Shown here in pieces: positions 19,577 to 27,939 of a stretch of DNA of 64,000 nucleotides (its first letter is position 1; every line of letters starts with the position of its first letter). The position numbers and the translations under genes were made by a program. A model generated the notes under the pieces. The model saw only the letters and a list, made by a program, of their open reading frames with translations. It was not told the origin of the DNA and did not search any database. The stretch comes from Sphingobacterium nematocida (GTDB lineage Bacteria; Bacteroidota; Bacteroidia; Sphingobacteriales; Sphingobacteriaceae), in contig NZ_FUZF01000001.1 of NCBI RefSeq assembly GCF_900168125.1, positions 62,001 through 126,000 of the forward strand, written 5' to 3'.

Positions 19577-19594
19577 GACTTGTTTAAATTGTTG

Positions 19595-19602
19595 CAAAAT
19601 TA
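19595..19602 (-). promoter_or_regulatory. -7 promoter box for mqo
   Basis: TAATTTTG on the minus strand, 18 bases before the chosen mqo ATG (19576), matches TAnnTTTG. It lies just outside the longer alternative reading frame start and so supports the shorter protein. Confidence 0.5.
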
Positions 19603-19744
19603 ACATTCGTATTCGGTTATCACGAATGATTTTGTCAAAATTCTCTCATTTCCATTACATTTTATCACATTAAAATTGAATAGTTTCAAAAACTAAAAAT
19701 TATCGTCTACATTTAATAAACTTAGTAGTCTCTCAAAATTTGCT

Positions 19745-19752
19745 TATTTTTG
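19745..19752 (+). promoter_or_regulatory. -7 promoter box for fabG
   Basis: TATTTTTG matches TAnnTTTG and is 42 bases before the fabG ATG at 19795. The base pattern supports starting the protein at 19795, not at 19750. Confidence 0.45.
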
Positions 19753-19794
19753 TTCCCCAACAGTAAAAAGAAAAAATTATTTATAAAAATACAT

Positions 19795-20538
19795 ATGAAA
19801 TTACTTGAAGGAAAAGTAGCTTTAGTCACAGGAGCTTCAAAAGGAATCGGACGTAAGATTGCTGAAGTTTTTGCACAGCATGGCGCAAGTGTTGCATTTA
19901 CCTACCTATCTTCTGTAGAAAAGGGCCTGGCGCTAGAGAATGAGTTGCAGGCATTTGGAACTAAAGTAAAAGGATACCGTTCGGATGCTTCTAAATTTGA
20001 CGAGGCAGAAAACCTGATCAATGATATCGTGAGCGAATTCGGAACATTGGACATCGTCGTTAATAATGCGGGAATCACCAAAGATGGTTTATTAATGCGT
20101 ATGACTGAAGAGAGCTGGGATGATGTCATAAACATTAACCTAAAATCCATCTTCAATGTCACCAAGGCGGCTTCTAAAATCATGATGAAGAACAGAAAAG
20201 GTTCATTTATCAATATGTCTTCTGTAGTTGGCGTACAGGGCAATGCTGGACAAGCCAATTATGCGGCTTCAAAAGCTGGTATCATAGGATTCACAAAATC
20301 TGTTGCCAAAGAACTAGGTTCTAGAAATATCCGCGCAAATGTCATTGCACCGGGATTTATCCGGACAGAGATGACAGAGGTCCTAGACCCTAAAGTTGTG
20401 GAGGGATGGGAAGCCGGAATTCCGTTAAAACGTGGTGGCGAACCGGAAGATGTTGCAAATGCTTGTCTTTTCTTGGCATCTGACTTATCTGCTTATGTCA
20501 CAGGACAAGTGCTACCTGTAGACGGTGGTATGTTGTAG
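19795..20538 (+). CDS. fabG: 3-oxoacyl-[acyl-carrier-protein] reductase
   Basis: The 247-residue SDR enzyme begins MKLLEGKVALVTGASKGIG with the NADPH-binding TGxxxGxG motif. It has NNAGITKDGLLMRM, the catalytic serine in INMSSVVGVQGNAGQ and the YAASKAG tyrosine-lysine pair, all as in FabG, and ends AYVTGQVLPVDGGML. It reduces 3-oxoacyl-ACP in fatty-acid elongation. The start at 19795 matches the family; an in-frame codon at 19750 would lie inside the promoter box. A 15-base-pair terminator follows. Confidence 0.95.
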   Translation: MKLLEGKVALVTGASKGIGRKIAEVFAQHGASVAFTYLSSVEKGLALENELQAFGTKVKGYRSDASKFDEAENLINDIVSEFGTLDIVVNNAGITKDGLLMRMTEESWDDVININLKSIFNVTKAASKIMMKNRKGSFINMSSVVGVQGNAGQANYAASKAGIIGFTKSVAKELGSRNIRANVIAPGFIRTEMTEVLDPKVVEGWEAGIPLKRGGEPEDVANACLFLASDLSAYVTGQVLPVDGGML

Positions 20539-20547
20539 ATAACACTT

Positions 20548-20581
20548 AGAGTTTTCCTTGATTTGCATCAAGGAAAACTCT
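20548..20581 (+). terminator. Strong hairpin terminator after fabG
   Basis: A perfect 15-base-pair stem (20548-20562 with 20567-20581) closed by the loop TTGC begins 10 bases after the fabG stop. Its last base is the first base of the next promoter box. Confidence 0.8.
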
Positions 20582-20588
20582 AATTTTG
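20581..20588 (+). promoter_or_regulatory. -7 promoter box abutting the LuxE-like gene
   Basis: TAATTTTG matches TAnnTTTG; a TTG at 20558-20560 with a 20-base spacer could be the -33 box. It ends 5 bases before the ATG at 20594, implying a leaderless or near-leaderless transcript. Confidence 0.5.
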
Positions 20589-20593
20589 CACCT

Positions 20594-21574
20594 ATGATAA
20601 ATAGGGAACAGGTTTTTGATATACAAACAGCGACAGAATTCAACCAGGCCGCTTTAGAAATCTTTCGTTATCAGGCACAGCATACACCTGTTTACCGAAG
20701 CTATATCCAAGCACTTGGAATTGATCCCTGTTCTATAACGGATTACCGAAAGATCCCCTTCCTCCCGATACAGTTCTTCAAGACACAGTCGGTACTCGCC
20801 GAGGAGTTGTCCGCTGCGATAACATTTAGTAGCTCGGGTACCACAGGAATGACCAATAGCAAGCACCATGTACCTGATTTGAAATGGTATACGGACAGTT
20901 TTAGAAAAGCATTTCAACTTTTCTATGGCAATATACAAGATATTGCCATTCTAGCCCTATTACCCTCCTACCTAGAACGCGACGGTTCGTCTTTGATCTA
21001 TATGGTCGACGATCTTATTCAAGCATCTGGACAGTCGGAAAGCGGTTATTTTCTGTACAACCACCAAGATCTTTTAGATACACTACTAAAACTACAGCAA
21101 AAGGGCACCAAGACGATACTGATAGGTGTTACCTATGCCTTATTGGATTTCATCGAACAATACCAACTTGAGTTTCCAGATTTGATTGTCATGGAGACCG
21201 GCGGGATGAAAGGCAAGCGCAGAGAGATGGTGCGCGACGAGCTACACCAATTGCTAAAAGAAGGATTTGGGGTTCAGCATATACATTCGGAATACGGAAT
21301 GACCGAGTTGTTGTCCCAAGGCTATTCTTATGGAGATGGTTTATTTTATACCCCACCGTGGATGAAAATTCTAATCCGGGATACCAACGACCCATTAAGT
21401 CTTTTGGAAAACAAAAAAACAGGCGCAATAAATGTCATTGATTTGGCCAATTATCACTCCTGTTCGTTTATTGCTACCCAAGATCTTGGAAAGATCCATG
21501 TCGATCAATCTTTTGAAATCTTAGGCCGTTTTGACAACTCTGATATCCGCGGCTGTAATCTTTTAGTACAGTAA
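20594..21574 (+). CDS. LuxE-like acyl-protein synthetase / acyl transferase
   Basis: The ATG at 20594 gives 326 residues; an earlier in-frame start would fall inside the fabG terminator loop. The protein resembles the LuxE acyl-protein synthetase branch of the adenylate-forming superfamily: ITFSSSGTTGMTNSKH is the AMP/phosphate-binding loop, METGGMKGKRREM and HSEYGMTELLSQGY follow in order, and the C-terminus ILGRFDNSDIRGCNLLV matches. Such proteins activate fatty acids and transfer them to a protein or other acceptor. No luxC or luxD is nearby. The link to fabG suggests lipid or cell-surface metabolism. Confidence 0.85.
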   Translation: MINREQVFDIQTATEFNQAALEIFRYQAQHTPVYRSYIQALGIDPCSITDYRKIPFLPIQFFKTQSVLAEELSAAITFSSSGTTGMTNSKHHVPDLKWYTDSFRKAFQLFYGNIQDIAILALLPSYLERDGSSLIYMVDDLIQASGQSESGYFLYNHQDLLDTLLKLQQKGTKTILIGVTYALLDFIEQYQLEFPDLIVMETGGMKGKRREMVRDELHQLLKEGFGVQHIHSEYGMTELLSQGYSYGDGLFYTPPWMKILIRDTNDPLSLLENKKTGAINVIDLANYHSCSFIATQDLGKIHVDQSFEILGRFDNSDIRGCNLLVQ

Positions 21575-21575
21575 A

Positions 21576-22439
21576 CTACTTCAAACTTGGGTCGTTAAAA
21601 GTATCCCCAGCTTTTAGGTCACCGCTGTCATAGCCTTTCTTAAACCAATAGGCTCTTTGTTCAGAAGTGCCATGTGTAAATGACTCCGGATTAGCATGTC
21701 CTTGGGCCTGCTGTTGTATATGGTCATCCCCCACTGCTGCTGCTGCTCGCATCCCGTCGACAATATCTTCATAGGTCAATTGCACATCCGAGGTCTCGTT
21801 CACATAGTGAGCCCACACACCGGCATAAAAATCAGCCTGCAGTTCCGTCATTACAGAAATCTTATTATATTCCCGCTCGCTCATTTTCGCTCTTAGCGCA
21901 TTTGTCTTTTGCAGAACACCTAGAATATTCTGTATATGATGCCCTACTTCGTGCGCGATCACGTACGCCAATGCAAATTCTCCTTTTGCTCCAAACCGCT
22001 CACGCAGCTCGTCGTTAAATGTTAGATCTATATATATACTATGATCCGCAGGGCAATAAAAAGGTCCATAAGCCGATTGTCCCATGCCACAACCATCTGT
22101 ATTTGTCGCGCGATCATAAACTTTCAATTTGGTTGGAGGGTAGTCCTGATTCGCTTGCTCTCTAAATAATTTCCCCCAAACGTCTTCCGTGCTCTGCAAC
22201 ACGACTCTCGAAAACGCCGTTAATTTTTGTTCTTCGGCACTGAGTTCTCGGGGTCCGCCACTTGTCGTCTCCTGTTGCGTCGCCATCTGCTGCAATAGCT
22301 GCCCTGGATCTCCACCCATAAAAAGACCGATCAGCAGGATGATAACACCACCTATACCGCCGATTGCCACTTTCCCTCCTGAAGACATACCTCTTCTATC
22401 CTCGAAATTGTCACTTTGTTTACCGCCTTGCCATTTCAT
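21576..22439 (-). CDS. Neutral zinc metallopeptidase (YpfJ family)
   Basis: This 287-residue membrane-anchored protein starts with a short cytoplasmic stretch, WQGGKQSDNFEDRRGMSSGG, then one transmembrane helix (about residues 24-44) and a periplasmic zinc-peptidase domain. The metal site is VIAHEVGHHIQ near residue 164, and DGCGMGQSAYGPFYCPAD precedes it, both typical of the family (Pfam neutral zinc metallopeptidase). MTELQADFYAGVWAHY is the third conserved block. The biological substrate is unknown. It converges with the LuxE-like gene two bases away. Confidence 0.9.
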   Translation of the reverse strand: MKWQGGKQSDNFEDRRGMSSGGKVAIGGIGGVIILLIGLFMGGDPGQLLQQMATQQETTSGGPRELSAEEQKLTAFSRVVLQSTEDVWGKLFREQANQDYPPTKLKVYDRATNTDGCGMGQSAYGPFYCPADHSIYIDLTFNDELRERFGAKGEFALAYVIAHEVGHHIQNILGVLQKTNALRAKMSEREYNKISVMTELQADFYAGVWAHYVNETSDVQLTYEDIVDGMRAAAAVGDDHIQQQAQGHANPESFTHGTSEQRAYWFKKGYDSGDLKAGDTFNDPSLK

Positions 22440-22607
22440 AGCTGTCTTATTTTTAAGTTAATAATCTAGTGCTAATATTACAAAATCTCTGCCAAAAGAA
22501 ATAGATAGCGTCCTATTATTTTTTGATAAACTGTCGAACAAATCTCCATGCGATTGTTTGATTAGTTTCTCATTAATTTATCGAAAAACCCAAAACGAAA
22601 AATTGTG

Positions 22608-22615
22608 TATCTTTG
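22608..22615 (+). promoter_or_regulatory. -7 promoter box abutting the PhnA-like gene
   Basis: TATCTTTG is a perfect TAnnTTTG box ending 4 bases before the ATG at 22620. It shows that the protein starts at 22620, not at a GTG at 22605, and that the leader is nearly absent. Confidence 0.6.
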
Positions 22616-22619
22616 CACT

Positions 22620-23198
22620 ATGACTTTAGAGAACTTATTAGCCGAAAGAAGCGGAAACCAATGTGAGCTTTGTACAAGCAGTTCAGACCTTTCTAAATAC
22701 GAAGTACCCCCTACTTCAAATGCGAACTTAGAAAACTGTATCTGGATCTGTGAAGTATGTAAGTCACAGATAGAAAAAAGAGAACAACTAGACGTCGATC
22801 ACTGGAAGGTGCTGTCTGACACCATGTGGTCCGAACACCCTCCTGTACAAGTTGTTGCCTGGCGCATGCTTAGCAGACTAAGAAACGAAGGTTGGGCCGC
22901 CGATAATCTGGATATTCTTTATCTTGACGATGAAAATCTGGAATGGGCAAAAAAAACGGGAGACCATGAGCAAGATGGCACGGTCGATTTTCATCAAGAT
23001 TCCAACGGCACACGTCTGTATGAAGGTGACACCGTAGTATTGATCAAAACACTGGACGTCAAGGGCTCTTCCCTAAATGCAAAACTCGGAACTGTTGTCA
23101 AAAACATCCGCTTAGTACCCGATAACACGGAACAAATTGAAGGGAAGATTGAAGGTCAAACTATCGTAATTCTGACAAAATACCTACGTAAAGGATAA
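22620..23198 (+). CDS. PhnA-like zinc-ribbon protein
   Basis: The 192-residue product has an N-terminal zinc ribbon with two Cys pairs, NQCELC near residue 17 and WICEVCKSQI near 47. The C-terminal PhnA domain has LYEGDTVVLIKTLDVKGSS followed by KLGTVVKNIRLV and GQTIVILTKYLRKG. PhnA was once linked to alkylphosphonate use, but the family function is unresolved. It is a single gene with its own promoter and a very strong shared terminator (23195-23238). Confidence 0.85.
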   Translation: MTLENLLAERSGNQCELCTSSSDLSKYEVPPTSNANLENCIWICEVCKSQIEKREQLDVDHWKVLSDTMWSEHPPVQVVAWRMLSRLRNEGWAADNLDILYLDDENLEWAKKTGDHEQDGTVDFHQDSNGTRLYEGDTVVLIKTLDVKGSSLNAKLGTVVKNIRLVPDNTEQIEGKIEGQTIVILTKYLRKG

Positions 23199-23238
23199 AA
23201 TAAAAAGAGGGAACCTAGGTTCCCTCTTTTTATTTTAT
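23195..23238. terminator. Perfect 44-base palindromic bidirectional terminator
   Basis: 22 bases on each side of the centre at 23216/23217 pair perfectly: an A/T-rich foot and a GAGGGAACC/GGTTCCCTC core. It serves the PhnA-like gene (+) and the Crp-family gene (-), whose stop codon (23230-23232) lies inside it. Confidence 0.85.
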
Positions 23239-23862
23239 TGTTATTACATTCCTATTCAGAAGGAGAAAGCCTTCCTTCTCCAACGACTTGAGTAAACGGG
23301 ATATGACGACCCGCGATGTATTCAATTCATTTGCAATCTCCAAATGTGTTTTATTGATTACGCGCCCCTTATTAATTGTAGCTACATTCAATAGATAAGT
23401 CCTGAGCCTACCTGACATATCTTTAAAAGCTAGATTATCTATTGCTTCCAGCATTTCCTCCATCCGATTGTTATAGCTGTCAAATACATACTTACGCCAA
23501 GAAGGATATTTCGCCAACCACTCATCCATTTTTTGAACAGGAATCATAAGTACGCTGCCTTCTGTCTCCGCAATTGCCCGAATATTGCTTCGTTTATCTC
23601 CAAGACAACAAGCCATAGTCATGGCACAGGTATCCCCCTTTTCCAAAAAATACAGAAGCAATTCTCCTTCTCCATAATCCTCACGCATAATCTTTATTGC
23701 GCCTTCAAGCAATATAGGCATCGACGTGATCGCTTGGCCCATGTCGATCAGAATATCCTGTGGATGAAATTGGAACAGCTGTGCAGCTTTTCCAATTTCA
23801 TCCATAAGCCCCTCTTCAAATTGATCAGGGTAATAAGCTTTTAAAACACCTTTTATATCCAT
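23230..23862 (-). CDS. Crp/Fnr-family transcriptional regulator
   Basis: This 210-residue protein has an N-terminal cyclic-nucleotide-binding-like barrel (about residues 20-125, MGQAITSMPILLEGAIKIMREDYGEGELLLYFLEKGDTC) and a C-terminal helix-turn-helix (THLEIANELNTSRVVISRLLKSLEKEG near 170-196). Two adjacent cysteines, ACCLG near residue 84, lie in the sensor domain; thiol sensing is possible but unproven. It lies 6 bases downstream of the YeeE/YedE pair in the same direction, so it is probably cotranscribed and may autoregulate them. Confidence 0.9.
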   Translation of the reverse strand: MDIKGVLKAYYPDQFEEGLMDEIGKAAQLFQFHPQDILIDMGQAITSMPILLEGAIKIMREDYGEGELLLYFLEKGDTCAMTMACCLGDKRSNIRAIAETEGSVLMIPVQKMDEWLAKYPSWRKYVFDSYNNRMEEMLEAIDNLAFKDMSGRLRTYLLNVATINKGRVINKTHLEIANELNTSRVVISRLLKSLEKEGFLLLNRNVITIK

Positions 23863-23868
23863 GAAACT

Positions 23869-24279
23869 TTAGTGCGGCAATTTATCCTTTATCAAGCCGT
23901 AGATAAAGGTACCTAATAGCGCGCTTATTATCACTATAATCATAGGATATACTCCCGCACCAAGCAAGACAAAAATAGGTCCTGGACAAGCTCCGACTAA
24001 AGCCCAGCCTAAACCGAAGAAAGTACCACCAATCAAATAACGGGATATAGAACGATCTTTCGCATTCACTTTAATTTTCTTTCCATCAACATCTTTACCC
24101 GAGCGTTTCATAAGTTGTACCCCTATCGTCCCCACAAACAAGGCGCTCCCGATAAATCCGTACATATGAAAGGACTGGAAATTAAACATTTCGTAGATCC
24201 TGAACCATGACGCAGCCTCTGCTTTGTACATGACCATTCCGAATAAAACACCTAAAGCAATAAATACTATCTGTCTCAT
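23869..24279 (-). CDS. YeeE/YedE-like membrane protein, second half
   Basis: This 136-residue membrane protein has about four helices and the pattern LIGGTFFGLGWALVGACPGPIFVLLGAG, containing a cysteine and proline signature of the YeeE/YedE (DUF6691-type) group. These proteins transport thiosulfate or related sulfur compounds. It follows the other half-transporter by four bases. The two small proteins together equal one full-length YeeE/YedE protein. Confidence 0.8.
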   Translation of the reverse strand: MRQIVFIALGVLFGMVMYKAEAASWFRIYEMFNFQSFHMYGFIGSALFVGTIGVQLMKRSGKDVDGKKIKVNAKDRSISRYLIGGTFFGLGWALVGACPGPIFVLLGAGVYPMIIVIISALLGTFIYGLIKDKLPH

Positions 24280-24283
24280 AAGC

Positions 24284-24850
24284 TTAAAAAATTAGAGGGA
24301 ACAATGCATGAACCATCAACAGTCCACCGATAAAAAAACCAATTACTGCGATCAACGACGGCAATTGCAGATCACTCAAGCCTGAGATTGCATGACCTGA
24401 AGTACATCCCCCTGCATAGCGTGTGCCAAAGCCTATAAATAGACCGCCAACCACCAGCAATACAACATTACGCAACGACATATCGGCATAGATCTCCGAT
24501 GGTACGTAAGCTTGACCTGCGCTATTGAAATTCATCGCTTTTAACTGTGCGATAGTATCCGCTGAGATTGCCGGGATCTGATTATTGGATAGATAATGTG
24601 CTGCAATATATCCACCTATAATCGAACCGAGGAGAAACAGTAAATTCCAGCTCTGCGACTTCCAATCAAAATCAAAAAAGCCACAAGACTTTCCGGCGCC
24701 TAGTGCGGCGCACATCGTCCTAAAATTCGAAGAAAAGCCAAAACTCTTTCCCAAGTAAATCAATGCCAGCATAATCAATGCTACCAATGGGCCTCCCACG
24801 TACCAAGGCCAAGGTTCAATTATCCATTCCATATGTAAAAAATATTTCAT
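24284..24850 (-). CDS. YeeE/YedE-like membrane protein, first half
   Basis: This 188-residue membrane protein begins with a helix at residues 17-35 and ends with the family signature GTRYAGGCTSGHAISGLSDL (residues about 141-160), with cysteine in GGCTSGH as in YeeE thiosulfate channels. It has a long soluble loop (about 95-120). It forms an operon with the second half and a Crp-family regulator. The -7 box sits 7 bases from its ATG. Confidence 0.85.
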   Translation of the reverse strand: MKYFLHMEWIIEPWPWYVGGPLVALIMLALIYLGKSFGFSSNFRTMCAALGAGKSCGFFDFDWKSQSWNLLFLLGSIIGGYIAAHYLSNNQIPAISADTIAQLKAMNFNSAGQAYVPSEIYADMSLRNVVLLVVGGLFIGFGTRYAGGCTSGHAISGLSDLQLPSLIAVIGFFIGGLLMVHALFPLIF

Positions 24851-24857
24851 ATTTGCA

Positions 24858-24865
24858 CAAATATA
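24858..24865 (-). promoter_or_regulatory. -7 promoter box for the YeeE/YedE operon
   Basis: TATATTTG on the minus strand is a perfect TAnnTTTG box ending 7 bases before the ATG at 24850, implying a very short leader. Confidence 0.55.
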
Positions 24866-24989
24866 ATCAGTGTCATTAAATTACTCGGTTACTTTTGTTA
24901 CATTTGCACAAACTAAAACTAGGAATTAACACACAGTATATTAATCGTTTAATTCCAACAGATTCTTACACTGTAAAAATACAAGGTCC

Positions 24990-27110
24990 GTGCCAGACAA
25001 ATCAAATTTAACTTTAAGGAGAATAGTGCTATTCAGCCTTATCCTATCGTTTGCAATATTAAGTTCGATATTTATCTATCAGTACCTGCAATATAAAAAG
25101 GTGGAAAACAGATTAAACGCTGCCTATTCATCAGGGCACCTGCAATCACCTGCACTGTATAAATTGTTCTCAACATTTAGTGAAGCAGACAATCTATTCC
25201 GTCTATACACGATAAATTTTGATGAGAATGATTTCCAAGGCTACCGTAGTAAACTAGATACTATTAAACTAGTGGTGGACTCTCTAGCTTCCCTACCCCT
25301 AGAAAGTAATCCTGTCAAAGGCAACACAAATGGCGTGACACAAGGTAATTTAGCTTTGCAATACGCCTCCCTAAAAAAACAGGTAGATGATATCGTATAC
25401 TATGCGCAAGACTCTTTGCTCTCGCTTACCGTGCAAAAAAGTAGTATTTCCCAGAAACCACGCATCACACAGTCCGACTCCATCATTAGCCGCATCCTTC
25501 GAGATACCTTAAAAATTGCACAAGAGAAGGATACCGTTGTGCGAAAAAAAGAAGGGCTTTTTAATAGAATATTCAAAGCAAAAAATGACACGTTAGTCAA
25601 TCAAAAGACCAACGAGGTATTGAATCTAAATCAGGTAGATATCGTACAACGTAACATTGATCACTTGATTTCTACCAACGAAAAGATATACCGGAATAAT
25701 CTCCGTGATCTCCGTACCATATTTCAGAAACTCCAAGGTGCGGAAAAAGATCTCATCCTTTCTAACTATGCACTCTTGAACAATTTGAAGGTTGGAATAG
25801 AAAATCTAAGACAGATAGAACTCAACGAGATTCAAAAAGCAGAAGAGGCGGATTTTGCATGGTACAAAGAAAACTCTGAAAACTTTGGAAATCAATTGAT
25901 CATCGCATTATCTATCATGCTGTTGATGATTGTCTTTTTGATATATTATCAGTATGAAGTGGCTTCATACGAACGAAAACTACTCAAGGAAAAAGAGTAC
26001 GCATCTAAGATCGCCGAAGAGAAGACCAACGTACTCGCAAACATCAGTCATGAAGTACGTTCGCCCCTGGTATCCTTACAAGGAGTTGTCAATCTTTTGA
26101 AAAATAATAACGATGCTAAAACTATAGATAAAGAGATCATCCAAACCGTGGACAACGACATCGCAGTTATCAATACCACAATCAATGACATTTTAAACCT
26201 GAGCAAGTTAGAGTCGGGAGCTTTAGAGATTAAGTTTGATTATTTCTCCCCACACAAATTAGTGGAAGATACAATTGGTTTACATCAATATCAAGCCGAA
26301 GTTAAAAATCTAGAACTTCATCTGGAAAACAATATAGATTCTTCATTGGTTATTTGGAGCAATGCTTTCCGTTTCAAGCAGGTGCTATCCAACCTGGTAT
26401 CTAATGCTATAAAATATACCCAAAAGGGATCTGTTCACATCATAGCTAGCCTCAAAAAAGTCAATGACAAGCAAAAGATTGTTATACAGGTCATAGACAC
26501 CGGTGTAGGGATTCCTGACAGCAAAAAAGACCAAATATTCAGAAAATACTATGTTGCTGACAACAAGAATAAGGCTGGTGGTTTTGGACTGGGGTTATAT
26601 ATCTCCAAGTTATTAAGTGAACAAATAAAAGGCACCATTTCCTTTGCGAGCGAAGCCGGAAAAGGCACAAAATTCACTTTCGAATTACCTATAGAAAAGA
26701 GTTTGATCCAAGAAAAAGAGAGCCGGGTGCTATCCGTTTCGGATCTTCCTTCCCACCTTAGAATCGTATTTATAGACGATAGTCGTATAGGGCTTTTCTT
26801 TGTACAACAACTGTTCAAATCGAACCAAAATGTTCATTTATTTGACAACAGTATTCAAGCTTGGAATTTCATCAAATCCAATCCTGTAGATATTGTTATC
26901 ACCGACTTAGTCATGCCCGACCTAGACGGCTGGGATATCTTAAACCGCGTCAAATCGGATGATACGAAAGGAGCAACAAAGGTGTTGGTATGTACAGCCG
27001 AGAATATGTTATTAGAAGCTAGATCGAATCAAAAATATCATTTTGATGGTAGCATTAATAAACCTATCAATGAAGCCAATCTAGTCTCCACTTTATTGAA
27101 GAAGGAATAA
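24990..27110 (+). CDS. Hybrid sensor histidine kinase/response regulator
   Basis: The 706-residue protein has an N-terminal membrane helix (about 11-31), a helical periplasmic sensor (32-300) and a second membrane helix (303-320). Next come a HisKA domain with phospho-acceptor His354 in NISHEVRSPL, an ATPase domain (SNLVSNAIKYTQ, DTGVGIP, GGFGLGLYISKLL) and a C-terminal receiver with VITDLVMPDLDG. The GTG at 24990 is the likely start. It is a complete phosphorelay kinase; no partner output protein is adjacent. The signal is unknown, but the divergent YeeE/YedE operon is its neighbour. Confidence 0.9.
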   Translation: MPDKSNLTLRRIVLFSLILSFAILSSIFIYQYLQYKKVENRLNAAYSSGHLQSPALYKLFSTFSEADNLFRLYTINFDENDFQGYRSKLDTIKLVVDSLASLPLESNPVKGNTNGVTQGNLALQYASLKKQVDDIVYYAQDSLLSLTVQKSSISQKPRITQSDSIISRILRDTLKIAQEKDTVVRKKEGLFNRIFKAKNDTLVNQKTNEVLNLNQVDIVQRNIDHLISTNEKIYRNNLRDLRTIFQKLQGAEKDLILSNYALLNNLKVGIENLRQIELNEIQKAEEADFAWYKENSENFGNQLIIALSIMLLMIVFLIYYQYEVASYERKLLKEKEYASKIAEEKTNVLANISHEVRSPLVSLQGVVNLLKNNNDAKTIDKEIIQTVDNDIAVINTTINDILNLSKLESGALEIKFDYFSPHKLVEDTIGLHQYQAEVKNLELHLENNIDSSLVIWSNAFRFKQVLSNLVSNAIKYTQKGSVHIIASLKKVNDKQKIVIQVIDTGVGIPDSKKDQIFRKYYVADNKNKAGGFGLGLYISKLLSEQIKGTISFASEAGKGTKFTFELPIEKSLIQEKESRVLSVSDLPSHLRIVFIDDSRIGLFFVQQLFKSNQNVHLFDNSIQAWNFIKSNPVDIVITDLVMPDLDGWDILNRVKSDDTKGATKVLVCTAENMLLEARSNQKYHFDGSINKPINEANLVSTLLKKE

Positions 27111-27132
27111 CTAATTTACGGAGTTAACGATA

Positions 27133-27939
27133 CTAAAGATCCACAGGGTAGTATACTTTGCCAAGCCCATTTAGCTCGTCAAGGTTTACTTCCTCTTGAA
27201 AAATACCGTACACAGCAGATCCTGAACCCGACATAGCGGCATAAATAGCTCCTCGCTGATACAGTTCATGTTTAATTAACGCTATCTGCGGATACTTTTC
27301 AAATATGCCCAGTTCAAAATCATTAACTAGATGATATTTCCATTCCTGTATCGGTAGCTGAATAGCCCTTTTTAGATCCACCTTTGGGGTCTGGGGTACT
27401 ATATTTTGGTATGCCTCTACCGTTGATATGTGTATGTCAGGTTTTATCACCACAATAAAATAGTCTGACAAATTCAATTCAACGGATTCAAATGTCGTAC
27501 CGATTCCTGATGCAAAAACAGCTTTGTTCTCCAAAAAGAAAGGACAATCGGCGCCTAACCGCTCTGCGTAAGTTGCCAATTGCGCCATACTTAATCCTAG
27601 ATCATTAAACTCGTTCAACATCTTCAACACCTGAGCAGCATCAGATGATCCACCCCCCAGGCCCGCACCTATCGGAATGTTCTTCAAAAGTTGTATACTA
27701 ACGGGCTTCAGGCTATAGTCTTTTTCCAGCGCATGAAAAGCCCGTTCACACAGATTGTCTCCTTGATCTGGAATCGACAAGCCTGCCGTTTGAAACCGAT
27801 TTACTTCAGCAGGCAACATTTCGATTACATCATACAACTTGATGGGATAAAATACCGTTTCAATACTATGATAACCATCAGACCTTTTTTCGGTCACAAG
27901 TAATCCCAGGTTAATTTTAGCGTTCGCAAACGAAATCAT
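27133..27939 (-). CDS. ispE: 4-diphosphocytidyl-2-C-methyl-D-erythritol kinase
   Basis: This 268-residue GHMP-family kinase has ANAKINLGLLVTEKRSDGYHSIETVF at the N-terminus, the ATP loop PIGAGLGGGSSDAAQVL near residue 90, and the C-terminal MSGSGSAVYGIF motif. It acts in the non-mevalonate (MEP) route to isoprenoids. Its start overlaps the helicase stop (TAATG), so the two genes are translationally coupled, although they are functionally unrelated. Confidence 0.95.
   Translation of the reverse strand: MISFANAKINLGLLVTEKRSDGYHSIETVFYPIKLYDVIEMLPAEVNRFQTAGLSIPDQGDNLCERAFHALEKDYSLKPVSIQLLKNIPIGAGLGGGSSDAAQVLKMLNEFNDLGLSMAQLATYAERLGADCPFFLENKAVFASGIGTTFESVELNLSDYFIVVIKPDIHISTVEAYQNIVPQTPKVDLKRAIQLPIQEWKYHLVNDFELGIFEKYPQIALIKHELYQRGAIYAAMSGSGSAVYGIFQEEVNLDELNGLGKVYYPVDL

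Noticed and set aside
20594..21574. A bioluminescence (lux) system together with the luciferase-like gene at 14433
   Set aside because: The LuxE-like and LLM proteins are 5 kb apart, luxC and luxD are absent, and both families are common in non-luminous bacteria.
24828..24850. A third possible copy of the leader element (ATATGAAATAT and CATATGGAAT near the YeeE/YedE start)
   Set aside because: It lacks the CCA/TGG ends, the arms are too close, and the sequence is explained as coding sequence for the start of the membrane protein.
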